Source of the DNA: DATLFA01 sp035525225
GTDB lineage: Bacteria > Actinomycetota > Acidimicrobiia > Acidimicrobiales > WLNW01
Length of the DNA: 64,000 bases
Assembly (NCBI GenBank): GCA_035525225.1
Contig: DATLFA010000049.1
Span: 62,001-126,000, forward strand
Reading direction: 5' to 3'
Shown here: positions 34,796 to 47,270 of the stretch, one piece after another
Position numbering within the stretch: position 1 is the stretch's first letter
Layout: each line of letters begins with the position of its first letter
Notes under the pieces: generated by a model
Databases searched by the model: none
Seen by the model: the letters and a program-made list of their open reading frames with translations, nothing else
What the model was told of the DNA's origin: nothing
Position numbers and translations under genes: made by a program

Positions 34796-37378
34796 GTGTC
34801 CGACGTCCAAGGCATCGGCTCGGCCGGTCTCTCGTCCGCTGAAGCGGCGGCGCGCCTACATCGCGCCGGCCCCAACGAGTTGCCGGCGCCCGCAGGGCCC
34901 TCGGCACTGAGGCGGTTCGTCGACGAACTGCGCCACTTCTTCGCGCTCATGCTGTGGGTCGCCTCCGCACTGGCCTTTGTGGCCCGTTTGCCCCAACTCG
35001 GCTCCGCCATCATCGCGGTGATCCTGCTCAATGCCCTCTTCTCGTTCCTACAGGAGCGGCGGGCCGACCGCGCTGCCGAGCGGTTACGGGCGCTGCTTCC
35101 TCACCGCGTCACCGTTCGTCGCGACGGTCAGAGCCGTGACATAGATGGACGTGAGGTGGTGGCTGGCGATGTCCTGATCCTCGGGTCCGGCGATCGGATC
35201 CCCGCGGACGCTATCGCCGCCGCGGCGCACGCGCTGTTGATCGACACTTCTCTGCTCACCGGTGAGAGTGAACCGATCACCGTCGAGTCAGGAGGTGAGC
35301 TGTTTGCCGGCGCCTTCGTCGTCGAAGGAGAAGTCGACGCGACCGTCACTGCCACGGGCGACCGCACCCGCCTTGCCGCGATCGCCCGACTGACGACCTC
35401 GACCGCCAAGCCAACAACACCGCTCTCGCGTGATCTCAACCGGGTTGTGCGCACGATCGCCGCCATCGCGGTGGGCGTCGGCGCCTTCTTCTTCGTGGTG
35501 GCATTGCTCGTAGGCAACGATCTGACCGATGGTTACGTGTTCGCCATCGGGGTCACCGTCGCCCTGGTACCCGAGGCATTGCTGCCGACCGTGACGCTCT
35601 CACTGGCGTGGGGGGCCGAGCAGATGGCCAAACGCCAGGTACTAGTGCGTCACCTCGAAGCGGTCGAGACATTGGGGTCCACGACCATCATCTGTACCGA
35701 CAAAACGGGCACGTTGACCGTAAACCAGATGGCAGTGATCGAAGTCTGGATGCCAGGGTGCGGCGTTCAGGTGGACGGCGTTGGCTACAGCCCCGACGCC
35801 ACCCTTGTGCTTTCCGAGCGGGACGCTCGGCCAAATCTCGAGCGCCTCGCCCGTGCCGCGACGCGCTGTTCGAGCGGGTTCGCCTATCTCGACGGAACAC
35901 AGTGGCGGGCGCACGGTGATCCGATGGAGGCCGCGATCGACGTGCTCGCCCGGCGGGTCGGCATCGACACCGACGCCGATCGTGCGGCGCGCGCGATCAG
36001 CGCTCGCTTCCCCTTCGATCCGCGACGTCGTCGGATGTCGGTCGTGGTCGATGACGAGGTTCTGGTGAAGGGCGCGCCCGACGCGGTGCTCCCGGTGTGC
36101 ACCAACGGCCAGGAAGCCGCGGCGGTGCTCGAGCGTCTCGCCGCGAGGGGCCTGCGAGTCCTGGCCATCGCCGGCCGTTTCGTTGGTGAATCGCGGCCAA
36201 CCTCGGCCGAGGAGGCCGAGCGTGGACTGACGCTCTACGGCCTGCTGGGCCTGGAGGACCCACCCCGGCCTGACGTCGGCACAGCCATCGATGCCTGCCG
36301 TGCTGCCGGCATCAAGGTCATGATGATCACCGGTGACCATCCCGCGACCGCGTCGGCCATCGCGGCGGAGGTCGGTCTGCGTCAGGCTGACAGTCCCGTC
36401 GTGGTCGGCCACGATCTTCCCGCCGACGACCAGCTACTGGGAGCCTTGGTCGACCGCGACGGCATCGTGGTTGCCCGCGTTTCGCCCGAGGACAAACTTC
36501 GCATCGCTCGGGCGTTGCGGACGCGGGGCCATGTCGTCGCCATGACCGGTGACGGTGTGAACGATGGTCCTGCGCTGCACGAGGCGAACGTCGGCATCGC
36601 GATGGGACTCTCGGGCACGGACGTGGCCCGCGAGGCCGCAGATCTGGTATTGCTCGACGACCACTTTGCCTCGATCGTGGCCGGCATCGAGCAAGGGCGG
36701 GCGTCCTTCGTGAACATCCGCCGCTTCCTCACCTACCACCTCACCGACAACGTGGCCGAGCTCACGCCGTTCGTGGTGTGGGCGATGTCGGGGGGTCGCT
36801 TTCCGCTCGCCCTCGGTGTGATGCAGATCCTCGCCCTGGACATCGGCACCGACACGCTCTCCGCGGTGGCGCTCGGCGCCGAGCCACCGTCGCGCCACCT
36901 GCTCGATGGGCCACCGGTGTCGGGCCGGCTCCTCAACCACACCGTGGCCCGACGGGCGTTCGGAGTGCTGGGCCCCACGGTGGCGCTGGCCGCGATGGTT
37001 GCCTTCGTTGCGTCGTTCCTGGCATCGGGCTGGCGGCCCGGCGAGTCGTTCCCTTCTGGGCACGCAGCGATGGCCGCGTCAGGTGCTGCATTCATCACAG
37101 TCGTGGTTGCCCAGACCGCCAACGCGTTCGCGTGCCGTAGCTCGACCCGCAGGCCGGGCGAGCTTGGCTGGACGACCAATCGATTGCTCATCCCTGCCGC
37201 GGCCATCGAGCTCGCGTTCTCGTTCGTCGTGTTGTTCGTCGGACCGATCGCCGACGAGCTCGGGCACGCGAATCCGCCACTGATCGGCTGGCTTATCGCT
37301 CTCGCGTCCGCCGGTGCCGTGCTCGCGGTCGATGCCGCCGAGAAGTCGCGTCGGCGTCGTCGCCATCCCGGGCACTAG
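34796..37378 (+). CDS. P2-type cation ATPase, CtpF-like
   Basis: The protein has 860 residues. It has the N-terminal helix (GLSSAEAAARLHRAGPNELP), DTSLLTGESEPITVESGGEL for the actuator, the M4 motif VALVPEALLPTVTLSLAWG, CTDKTGTLTVNQM for phosphorylation, KGAPDAVL for nucleotide binding, MTGDGVNDGPAL as hinge and QILALDIGTDTLSAVALGAE in M6. It lacks heavy-metal motifs and resembles Ca2+/Na+-type pumps such as mycobacterial CtpF, a DosR-regulon member. GTG 34796 has AAAGGA 7 bp upstream. Two DosR-like boxes precede it. Confidence 0.9.
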   Translation: MSDVQGIGSAGLSSAEAAARLHRAGPNELPAPAGPSALRRFVDELRHFFALMLWVASALAFVARLPQLGSAIIAVILLNALFSFLQERRADRAAERLRALLPHRVTVRRDGQSRDIDGREVVAGDVLILGSGDRIPADAIAAAAHALLIDTSLLTGESEPITVESGGELFAGAFVVEGEVDATVTATGDRTRLAAIARLTTSTAKPTTPLSRDLNRVVRTIAAIAVGVGAFFFVVALLVGNDLTDGYVFAIGVTVALVPEALLPTVTLSLAWGAEQMAKRQVLVRHLEAVETLGSTTIICTDKTGTLTVNQMAVIEVWMPGCGVQVDGVGYSPDATLVLSERDARPNLERLARAATRCSSGFAYLDGTQWRAHGDPMEAAIDVLARRVGIDTDADRAARAISARFPFDPRRRRMSVVVDDEVLVKGAPDAVLPVCTNGQEAAAVLERLAARGLRVLAIAGRFVGESRPTSAEEAERGLTLYGLLGLEDPPRPDVGTAIDACRAAGIKVMMITGDHPATASAIAAEVGLRQADSPVVVGHDLPADDQLLGALVDRDGIVVARVSPEDKLRIARALRTRGHVVAMTGDGVNDGPALHEANVGIAMGLSGTDVAREAADLVLLDDHFASIVAGIEQGRASFVNIRRFLTYHLTDNVAELTPFVVWAMSGGRFPLALGVMQILALDIGTDTLSAVALGAEPPSRHLLDGPPVSGRLLNHTVARRAFGVLGPTVALAAMVAFVASFLASGWRPGESFPSGHAAMAASGAAFITVVVAQTANAFACRSSTRRPGELGWTTNRLLIPAAAIELAFSFVVLFVGPIADELGHANPPLIGWLIALASAGAVLAVDAAEKSRRRRRHPGH

Positions 37379-37417
37379 CCATCGCCAACCGCGTAACCCG
37401 CGGACGATCAGCACCTA

Positions 37418-38059
37418 ATGGGGAAACAGGAAGGGTTCGTCGGTGAGGTCTCAGATGCAGCGCCGATTTCGATGGACGGTGCACCAAGTGCGGACGACAA
37501 TATTTCGATGGGGTTCGGCCCGCCGATGAGCGGACGACAAGTGGTCTTGCGGCGGCCGGTGGTGACCGATCGCGAAGTGCGCCGAGCGATTGGGCGTCAC
37601 GAAGAGATTCAGCGCATGTACGGCGTTGCGGTGCCACGCACTGCAGCGATGACGGAGTCCGAAGCGGAGCGATGGTTTCAAAGCCTTGGCGCAGACGGGA
37701 GCGTCGAATGGGTGATCGAAGCGGACTCCCGTTTGGCCGGCACCGCCAGACTGCACAGCTTCGACGCGCAGAAGAGCGCGAAGTATGCAATCGGCCTCTT
37801 CGAGCCGAGCCGGCTCGGTCAAGGACTAGGAACCGAAGCGACGGCGCTCATTGTCGGTTACGCGTTCGACGAACTCGGTCTGGAGCACGTCCATTTGGAT
37901 GTCTTGGAATTCAACGTGCGGGCAATCCGTTGTTACACCAGTGTCGGATTTCGCGTCATGGGCCGCAAACCCTCCAATGTCGTCATCGACGGTGATGCCT
38001 TTGACGACATCGTGATGGCGATCGCCGAGGCGAACTTTCGCGCTCGACGCGCTAAGTAA
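37418..38059 (+). CDS. GNAT-family N-acetyltransferase (RimJ/RimL type)
   Basis: The protein is up to 213 residues. The acetyl-CoA loop is GLFEPSRLGQGLGTEATALI, followed by YAFDELGLEHVHLDVLEFNV and RAIRCYTSVGFRVMGRKP. The substrate is unknown (protein N-terminus, aminoglycoside or amino acid). The start is uncertain: 37418 lacks a ribosome site, and ATG 37526, just before VVLRRPVVTDREV, also fits the family. The end overlaps the convergent hydrolase by 8 bp. Confidence 0.8.
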   Translation: MGKQEGFVGEVSDAAPISMDGAPSADDNISMGFGPPMSGRQVVLRRPVVTDREVRRAIGRHEEIQRMYGVAVPRTAAMTESEAERWFQSLGADGSVEWVIEADSRLAGTARLHSFDAQKSAKYAIGLFEPSRLGQGLGTEATALIVGYAFDELGLEHVHLDVLEFNVRAIRCYTSVGFRVMGRKPSNVVIDGDAFDDIVMAIAEANFRARRAK

Positions 38060-38750
38060 TCGACAGATCGAGCAACACGCGTGCGAGCGCGGCGGGTTGG
38101 CTGATCATTGCCATGTGGGCCGCGTCGATCGGGACGACCACGGATCGAGTGCGCTGGGCGAACAGGTCCTGACGGTCGGGCGGCACGATCAAGTCGCGTT
38201 CGGTGCGTATCCACGTGCGTGGGATCTCGTTGCGGAGACCCGCGAGAGAAACGGGCGCGAGCACGAGATGCACCGCTTCAGGGACCATGCGACTCAGCGT
38301 CGCTCGTATCTGATCGTCGTTCATGTCGTTACAGAACATCGCGATTGCCATGTCGTCGTCCATCTTCCCGCCTTCGGGCCGTTGCGCGTTCTGCCGCGCG
38401 AGTGCACGAATCTCGGGGTCGAGTGTGTCCAACGAACTCTGGCCGTCGGCGGGCACCGTGCACGCGATGAACACGAGGCGGGCCAACCGTTCAGGGATGC
38501 GTTCGGCCACGCCCGGCATGGTGATGCCCGCCATCGAGTGACCGACGAGCACGACCTCGCGGAGATCACGCGACTCGATCTCGTCAACGACCGCGTCAAC
38601 CGAATCGGCAATCGTGAGGCCCGCGAGCGGTCGAGCGCGACTGCCGCGACCGGGCAGGTCTACGGCGAATGCCGGCGCGTCGAGGTGCGGGAGCAGCAGG
38701 TCCCAACACGAGGCGGCGAAGCTGCCGCCGTGGATCAGGACGAATGACAT
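38052..38750 (-). CDS. Alpha/beta hydrolase
   Basis: The protein has 232 residues. The oxyanion region is FVLIHGGSFAASCWDLLLP, the nucleophile elbow is VLVGHSMAG (Ser), an acid may come from RTERDLIVPPDRQD and the His is in IDAAHMAMISQP. The overall shape fits the salicylate-esterase/hydroxynitrile-lyase-like group. ATG 38750 is chosen. The substrate is unknown. Confidence 0.83.
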   Translation of the reverse strand: MSFVLIHGGSFAASCWDLLLPHLDAPAFAVDLPGRGSRARPLAGLTIADSVDAVVDEIESRDLREVVLVGHSMAGITMPGVAERIPERLARLVFIACTVPADGQSSLDTLDPEIRALARQNAQRPEGGKMDDDMAIAMFCNDMNDDQIRATLSRMVPEAVHLVLAPVSLAGLRNEIPRTWIRTERDLIVPPDRQDLFAQRTRSVVVPIDAAHMAMISQPAALARVLLDLSIT

Positions 38751-38867
38751 CGCAAAAACGTAGCCGGGTGTTGCAGCACGCAAGCACGGTTGACGGCACC
38801 GTTACCGAGGTAGTAGCAACCCTGACCGCGGCCGGGTGTCGCTCGCCCGGCCCCGAGAGGGGTGCCC

Positions 38868-39437
38868 ATGTCCTCCGAAGCCACCGCCCGCCCGCGCCGG
38901 GGCATCTCGATCTTTCGCGCCGAAGAGGCGACCCCGCTGCTCGAGACCGACTTCATGACCATGCCCCGGATGACCGGCGAAGCACTGGCGGCCGGAGGAC
39001 CCGAGATCTTCATGGCCTCGGCTCCCGGCACCGACGTTCGGGTGGCCGTTCGCCAGACGCCCGAAGAGGGTGGCTTCAGCATCCTCCACGTGTGGTTCAA
39101 GGCCGACTACCCCCTGCCTCGACACAGCCACGACGCCGACTGCCTCTATTACATCGTCTCGGGCAGCGCGGTCATGGGTACCCAGACGCTGCGGCCGGGG
39201 GACGGGTTCTTCATTCCGGCAGGCGCACCTTACGGCTACAACGCCGGACCCGAGGGAGTAGAGCTGCTGGAGATCCGCCACTGTGTGGCGCAGTTCGACA
39301 TCCAGATGCTCGAATCGAACGCCGGCAAATGGGCGGCCATAGCCGACACAATCGCCAGCCACCGCGAGGCCTGGGAGGCCGACACGGTCAGCCCGACGCT
39401 CGCGGCCAACCGCGCCGCTGGCGCGCCATCGTCCTGA
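38868..39437 (+). CDS. Cupin-domain protein
   Basis: The protein has 189 residues. A single conserved cupin barrel has PLPRHSHDADCLYYIVSGSA as motif 1 (His, His, and an acidic residue) and GDGFFIPAGAPYGYNAGPEG as motif 2. It may bind a metal and act as a small dioxygenase or isomerase. ATG 38868 has GAGAGGGG upstream. The amidohydrolase that follows, 50 bp downstream, may use the same pathway. Confidence 0.78.
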   Translation: MSSEATARPRRGISIFRAEEATPLLETDFMTMPRMTGEALAAGGPEIFMASAPGTDVRVAVRQTPEEGGFSILHVWFKADYPLPRHSHDADCLYYIVSGSAVMGTQTLRPGDGFFIPAGAPYGYNAGPEGVELLEIRHCVAQFDIQMLESNAGKWAAIADTIASHREAWEADTVSPTLAANRAAGAPSS

Positions 39438-39487
39438 GCGGCCAGTCGACCCACCACCGAATGCCGAACACTCGAAACGTGCCGTCG

Positions 39488-40330
39488 ATGCGCATCGACA
39501 CACAGGCTCACGTGGTCAGTGCCGATCACGACGCCTACCCGCTCGATCCCCCCGACATCGACCCGATGGGGACCGCGAAGTCACGCTGGTTCGATGCGCC
39601 TGCGCTGGCTGCGGAGGACCTGCTCCAACGCATGGACGACACCGGCATCGACCGAGCCGTCCTCGTCCAGGCCTTCAGCTCTTACCAGTACGACAACCGC
39701 TACACCGCCGACGCGGCGGCGGCGAATCCCGACCGGCTGGTCAGCTCGTGCATCATCGATCTCGAACACGACGCCGCCAAGATGGTGCAGCACTGGATCG
39801 GCGAACGCGGTGGTCGCGCCATCCGACTATTTCTCCGCAACGCGGCCCCGGACTGGCTGCTGCAGCCGCGCAGCGACGCGGTCTTCGACGAGATCGCTCG
39901 CCTCGACGGCATCGCCCAGGTCGTCGGGCTCGACGCCGATCTCCCCCGTCTCCTCCAGGCGGCCGCGCGTCACCCGGAGATCCCGTTCCTCCTCGACCAT
40001 TGCGGAATGCCCGATCTCAGTGGCGGTCCGGGCTATCCCAACGCGACGAACCTCTTCGCGCTCAGCGACACGCCCAACATCAGCGTGAAGCTCTCGACCC
40101 ACGTCTTCACACACGCCAAGCAGGGTGGGTCGACCGCAGCCGAAATCACTCACCGACTAATCGACACATTCGGGGCCTCCCGCGTGATGTGGGCATCGGA
40201 CTACTCCGTGCTCGGACTGGTGTACGCCGACTGCGTGGCCGAAGCAGAGCAGGCGTGTGCCGATCTGTCGCCGGGCGATCGTGACCTCGTACTCGGCGAC
40301 GCCGCCAACGCCATGTGGTGGCCTTCATAG
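39488..40330 (+). CDS. Amidohydrolase_2-type metal-dependent hydrolase (COG3618-like)
   Basis: The protein has 280 residues. The start MRIDTQAHVV carries a barrel metal motif (DxQxH-type). Later come AVLVQAFSSYQYDNRY, GGRAIRLFLRNAAPDWLLQP, PFLLDHCGMPDLSGGPGY and RVMWASDYSVLGLVYADCV. Members hydrolyse lactones or decarboxylate aromatics. ATG 39461 is an alternative start adding nine residues; neither has a clear ribosome site. Probably co-transcribed with the cupin gene. Confidence 0.78.
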   Translation: MRIDTQAHVVSADHDAYPLDPPDIDPMGTAKSRWFDAPALAAEDLLQRMDDTGIDRAVLVQAFSSYQYDNRYTADAAAANPDRLVSSCIIDLEHDAAKMVQHWIGERGGRAIRLFLRNAAPDWLLQPRSDAVFDEIARLDGIAQVVGLDADLPRLLQAAARHPEIPFLLDHCGMPDLSGGPGYPNATNLFALSDTPNISVKLSTHVFTHAKQGGSTAAEITHRLIDTFGASRVMWASDYSVLGLVYADCVAEAEQACADLSPGDRDLVLGDAANAMWWPS

Positions 40331-40436
40331 GCCAATCGCGTGCACTCTGCACGAGCTGGTTCAGGTCGACGCGCGCCCAATGACAACGCTGTGATGGGGC
40401 CCGCGAAGGCGGCCGTCCCAAACAAATGGAGACACG

Positions 40437-42798
<2,362 letters not shown>

Positions 42799-42814
<16 letters not shown>

Positions 42815-43749
42815 CTTACCTCGTTCCCCGCGTCTCCGCGCGGCGCCCCGGTTTGGATGAGCTCGAGGCACTCCCCGTTGGGGCCGGGCCAGAACAGCAC
42901 GTAGAGCAGCGGTAGGTGATCTCCCACCGACAGCGTTCCGGTGGGGGCGAATGGCACCGAACGGGCGGCCCGCACGATGGCTTCGTCGCCATGGCAGTCG
43001 TTGGTCGAAAACGCCATGCGGAACAGCCCGACGTCGTTGGCGGCGCGCACCCGGTCGGTGCCCGGCGCGGGGACCGGATCGAGCCATTCGATGAGCTCCA
43101 CCATGAACTTGGACCCGCGGTCGCGCAGCATCGCCGAGCGGCATTCGACTTCGGCGTCGAGGCCATACAGCGCACCCGACTGCCGTAAGGCACCCACCGT
43201 TCGCAGCACCTCGAGGCCCATGACGTCGCGGTAGTAGGCCACCGACACGTCGAGGTCGCGGGTGTTCACCACCACGTGAGAGATGCGCGTATCGCGACCG
43301 CCGATCAGTTGCAGCGGCACGCCGTCAGGATCGTTCACCATGGCCATCGCGATGCTCGACCCGTTGCCTAGGTCCATGTCGATCGGGCCGCCCACGATGG
43401 CGACCCCGACGTCACGCAGTCGGTCGACGCACGCCCGCAGATCGGGCACCGCGAACGTGAGGTGATGGAACCCGGTCTCGTTGATCTCCGTCGGTGGCCG
43501 GCCGGCCGGCTTTGGCACCTTCCACTCGAGCAGGTCGAGCGCGAGCCCGTCGTTGCCGAGATCGCTCTGCAGCATCCAGGCGTCCCACATGACCTGTTCG
43601 AGGCCGAACGCGTCGCCGGGCTGCAGGAAGCTCGGGATGGGGTGAGTATTCTGCGTGAGCCCGAGCAGGTCGCGGTAGAAGATCAGTGATCGCTCGAGAT
43701 CGGTGCAGTTCGAGTTCACGTGGAAGATGCGAGACGCGCTGATCGCCAT
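42799..43749 (-). CDS. VOC-family protein, two glyoxalase-like domains
   Basis: The protein has 316 residues. Domain 1 starts IFHVNSNCTDLERSLIFYRD and has GFHHLTFAVPDL. Domain 2 starts ISHVVVNTRDLDVSVAYYRD and ends LLYVLFWPGPNGECLELIQ. The paired beta-alpha-beta-beta-beta modules suit extradiol dioxygenases or lyases. The stop overlaps the convergent UvrA-like stop by 16 bp. ATG 43749 is chosen at the conserved start. Confidence 0.83.
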
Positions 43750-43759
43750 CGCCGAGAAC

Positions 43760-44022
43760 CTAACCGCTGATCGCCGCGTGGGAAACACGGCGCGTTCCGT
43801 CGATGTCGTCCACCACGAAGCCGAGATGCGTGATACCCAGTTGATTGCGACGGTGCGGAGGAACGCCGTCAGCGGTGGGTGAGCGGAAGCACAACAGAGC
43901 GAGCGCCGTCTCGCCCTTTCGTATGAATTGCGAGTGTCCCGCGACGTCGCCGACGCCGACGTGAGAGAAGGTTGAAATCGCCACGTTGTAGCTCGCTTTC
44001 AGTGACACGGTAGTCTGCGCGC
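43760..44022 (-). pseudogene. VOC-domain fragment
   Basis: The frame reads HVGVGDVAGHSQFIRKGETA, then LALLCFRSP, then NQLGITHLGFVVDDIDGT, the central part and metal-ligand strand of a VOC domain. It ends abruptly at a stop after 18 bp of unrelated sequence. The N-terminal half (DLERSxxFYxxLG) is missing. Located between an intact VOC gene and a divergent amidohydrolase. Confidence 0.5.
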
Positions 44023-45303
44023 GTGGAAGCAGAGTCCATTCACAACTTGAAATGGGCCAAGCCATCGCGCGACGTCGTCGACCAGGTGCGGTTCCTGCCC
44101 GAACCCGAACGACGCCTCCGCCAGCATCCGATCGTGTCGGTCGACGACCACCTCATCGAACCTCGCGACATCTTCGAGGGACGCATCCCCGCCAAGTGGA
44201 AAGACCGCGCTCCGCGACTCATCGAGCACGATGACGGCTCTGAGGCATGGGTGTTCGAGGGGAACATCAATACGAGCATCGGCATGAGCGCTCTGGCGGG
44301 ACGGCCCATCGAAGAGTGCGCATTCGAGCCGCAGCGCTTCGAACACATGCGACGCGGCGCGTACGACTCCGACGCACGCGTCGCAGACATGGACATCGAC
44401 GGCGTCTACGCGTCGGTGTGCTTCCCGTCGGCGCTCGTCGGCTTCGGCGGTCAGCGCCTGCAACTGCAGTCGAAGGATCCCGATCTCGCGCTCACACTTG
44501 TACGCGCGATCAACGATTGGCATATCGACTCGTGGGTAGCGGGCCATCACGACCGGCTCATACCGGTGCAGATCCCGTATCTGCTCGACGTCGATGTCGC
44601 GGCCGAGATGGTGCGCACGAATGCAGCACGTGGCTTCAAGGCGGTGACGTTTCCCGAGGCACCGCAAAAGCTGGGGCTGCCATCGCTGCACACGCGCCAC
44701 TGGGATCCGTTCGTTCAGGCGTGCGAAGAGACCGAGACCGTGATCTGTCTGCACATCGGTTCTGCGGGCGAGATCCCGTCCACCGCCGACGACGCACCCG
44801 CCGATACGATCGGCGCATTGTTCTTCGCCAGCGCCATGTTCGCCGCGGTCGACTGGTTGCACTCGATGTTGCCGGTTCGGTTCCCGAAGATCCGCATCGC
44901 GATGTCCGAAGGCGGCATCGCGTGGGTCGTCGGTCTGCTCGACCGACTCGACCACATGAGCCGGTACCAGATGATCTACGGCACGTGGAACGACCTGAGC
45001 GAAACGCCCGCCGAGGTCTTCCAGCGTAACTTCTGGCACTGCGCCCTCGACGATCCGACGAGCATGCGAGTGCGCGACCGCATCGGTATCGAACGCATCA
45101 CGATCGAGGCCGACTATCCCCACCTCGACTCGAGTTGGCCAAACACGCAGCCACTGTTCCAGCGCCAACTCGCGGGCGCGTCGGACTACGACAAGCGGCG
45201 CATCGCGTGGGAGAACGCCGCCGAACTGTTCCGCCATCCGGTGCCGCAGTCGGTCATCGACGACCCCGAGAGCTTCGGCGCTTCGCCGTTACTGCATCGA
45301 TAG
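44023..45303 (+). CDS. Metal-dependent amidohydrolase (Amidohydro_2/COG2159 family)
   Basis: The protein has 426 residues. The start motif is IVSVDDHLIEPRDIFEGRIP. Barrel features include DMDIDGVYASVCFPS, VICLHIGSAGEIP, IAMSEGGIAWVVGLLDRLDH and ITIEADYPHLDSSWPNTQ. It is longer than the related gene at 9310 but shares the DYPHxDSxWP end. It is followed after 10 bp by a D-aminoacylase-like gene, so the two are probably one operon. Confidence 0.83.
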   Translation: MEAESIHNLKWAKPSRDVVDQVRFLPEPERRLRQHPIVSVDDHLIEPRDIFEGRIPAKWKDRAPRLIEHDDGSEAWVFEGNINTSIGMSALAGRPIEECAFEPQRFEHMRRGAYDSDARVADMDIDGVYASVCFPSALVGFGGQRLQLQSKDPDLALTLVRAINDWHIDSWVAGHHDRLIPVQIPYLLDVDVAAEMVRTNAARGFKAVTFPEAPQKLGLPSLHTRHWDPFVQACEETETVICLHIGSAGEIPSTADDAPADTIGALFFASAMFAAVDWLHSMLPVRFPKIRIAMSEGGIAWVVGLLDRLDHMSRYQMIYGTWNDLSETPAEVFQRNFWHCALDDPTSMRVRDRIGIERITIEADYPHLDSSWPNTQPLFQRQLAGASDYDKRRIAWENAAELFRHPVPQSVIDDPESFGASPLLHR

Positions 45304-45313
45304 AGGACTCACC

Positions 45314-46960
45314 ATGCTCGACCTACTGATCAAAGGCGGCCTCGTCGTCGATGGCACCGGACAGCCGGCGTTCCGCGCCGATGTCGGGGTACATAACGGT
45401 CGCATCGTTCATGTCGGCGAATCGGTCGACGCGACGGAGGTGCTCGATGCGCGCGGCCGCATCGTCGCGCCCGGGTTTGTCGACATCCACACGCACTACG
45501 ACGCTCAGGTCATGTGGGATCCGTGGCTCACACCCTCGTGCTACCAGGGCGTCACGACCGTCATCGCGGGCAACTGCGGGTTCACACTCGCCCCCTGCCG
45601 TCCCGAGCAACGCGAGACGATGGTCGGCACACTCGAGAGTGTCGAAGACATGAGCGGCGACACGCTCCGCGCGGGGATCCCGTGGCAATTCGAGAGCTTC
45701 GCGGAGTATCTGGACACGGTCGATCGACACGGGCTCGGCGTGAACTTTGCGGCGTATGTCGGGCACACGGCGCTGCGCCTGTGGGCGATGGGCGATGAAG
45801 CACACGAACGGGCCGCCACTGACGACGAACTCGGTGCCATGCGCGACGCGTTGCAGACCGCGCTTCGAGCGGGTGCCATCGGGTTCTCGACGGACCGCTC
45901 GCGCTTCCACCGCGGCGACGGTGGTCGACCGGTGCCGACCGCGGTGGCGCCCCGGGGCGAGATCGAGTCGTTGCTGCGGGTGGTGGGCGCGGAGGGAAGG
46001 GTCGCGCAGGTCAATCCCGATGACGAGTTCGATTGGCTCTACGAGGTGCAGCCCTCGGTCGGCTGTCGCATCACATGGACCGCGCTCGTCAGCTATCCGG
46101 CGCGCGTCGCCGGGCGCACGTTCTGGCGCGACAAGCTCGGCGCGCACCGTGCCGGATTTGCCTCGGGGGCCCAAGTGCGTCCGCAGGTGACGTGCCGGCC
46201 GCTGAGCGTGCAGTTCTCGCTCGTCAATCCGACACCGTTCATCTCGGCCCCCGTCTTCGCCGAGCTCATGTCGACTCCCCCGCGCGAGCGCGAGCGTCTC
46301 TACGCCGACGAGTCGTTCGTCGCCGCGGCGCGCACACAGCTCGCCGAAAAGCGTCACGCGAATGTTCCTTGGGAGTCGATCGTCGTGTCGGAAGGGGCCG
46401 ATCCGTCGCTGTTGGGCAAGACGCTCGGCGTACTCGCGCGACGCGATGGCCGCACACCGTTCGATGTGATGGTCGAGATCGCGCGCGCCAACCACCTCGA
46501 GACGCGCTTCCTCACCATCGTCGGAAACGACAACGAACAAGCGGTGCGCGAACTGTTGCTCGAGGACGGCTGCATCCTCGGTATCTCGGACGCGGGTGCT
46601 CACGTCAGCATGCTTTGTGACGCGAACATGCCCGTCGACTTCCTGGCCAACTGGGTGCGTGACCGCGCGGTCATGCCGCTCGAGCAAGGCATCCGAAAGC
46701 TCACATCGGAACCCGCCGACTTCTTCGGTCTCACCGATCGCGGCATCGTGCGCCCGGGCGCCCATGCCGACGTCGTCGTCTTCGACATCGACCGCCTCGA
46801 TCCAGGTCCGCTACGACGTGTCCGCGACCTTCCCGCCGATGGTGAGCGTTTGGTCGCCGATCAAGTGCAAGGCATCGACCATGTCGTCGTCAATGGCACA
46901 GTGGCGTGCCGATCAGGCGAATGGCAAACCAACCTCCGGCCGGGCAAGGTGCTGCGCTGA
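45314..46960 (+). CDS. N-acyl-D-amino-acid deacylase family amidohydrolase
   Basis: The protein has 548 residues. It has DLLIKGGLVVDGTGQPAFRA, then APGFVDIHTHYDAQVMWDP and GVTTVIAGNCGFTLAPC. Later come GISDAGAHVSMLCDANMPVD and VRPGAHADVVVFDIDRLDPG. It closely parallels the gene at 27601. AGGA precedes the ATG, and the upstream amidohydrolase ends 10 bp before. Confidence 0.87.
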   Translation: MLDLLIKGGLVVDGTGQPAFRADVGVHNGRIVHVGESVDATEVLDARGRIVAPGFVDIHTHYDAQVMWDPWLTPSCYQGVTTVIAGNCGFTLAPCRPEQRETMVGTLESVEDMSGDTLRAGIPWQFESFAEYLDTVDRHGLGVNFAAYVGHTALRLWAMGDEAHERAATDDELGAMRDALQTALRAGAIGFSTDRSRFHRGDGGRPVPTAVAPRGEIESLLRVVGAEGRVAQVNPDDEFDWLYEVQPSVGCRITWTALVSYPARVAGRTFWRDKLGAHRAGFASGAQVRPQVTCRPLSVQFSLVNPTPFISAPVFAELMSTPPRERERLYADESFVAAARTQLAEKRHANVPWESIVVSEGADPSLLGKTLGVLARRDGRTPFDVMVEIARANHLETRFLTIVGNDNEQAVRELLLEDGCILGISDAGAHVSMLCDANMPVDFLANWVRDRAVMPLEQGIRKLTSEPADFFGLTDRGIVRPGAHADVVVFDIDRLDPGPLRRVRDLPADGERLVADQVQGIDHVVVNGTVACRSGEWQTNLRPGKVLR

Positions 46961-46969
46961 GCGAAACTG

Positions 46970-47075
46970 CTACCTGTTCCCGTCGGCGCCACGATGGCGA
47001 TCGAACCACGAGATGGTGCGGCGCAGCCCGGTCTGGAGTGGGGTGTGGGCTGTCCACGTCTCGATAGCTGTCGGT
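46970..47075 (-). pseudogene. NAD-dependent epimerase C-terminal remnant
   Basis: The minus strand reads WTAHTPLQTGLRRTISWFDR before TAG at 46970-46972. This matches the last helix of sugar-nucleotide epimerase/dehydratases (W.P.T.L..GL..T..W). Nothing upstream (47076-47270) can be read as the rest of the enzyme. The intervening sequence holds no other recognisable gene. Confidence 0.55.
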
Positions 47076-47270
47076 CAACTTGGCAACGGGAAGCACGCCT
47101 CTCGGTGACACAACTCTGCAGACCAGGACCATCCCCAAATACATGGCTACCGTCCTCCCCTGCGACCGGTTGACTTGCCGAGGTTCTTCCGGCAGGGCGA
47201 GCTCGGATCTGCGACGCGTGCTTCCGATGCGTGTCCGGCTCCACGCCCACTCATGAAGGCGGGTGATGTG

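Noticed and set aside
38669..39460. Upstream extension of the amidohydrolase frame
   Set aside because: It overlaps the intact cupin gene in another frame and has low-complexity Arg/Pro composition.
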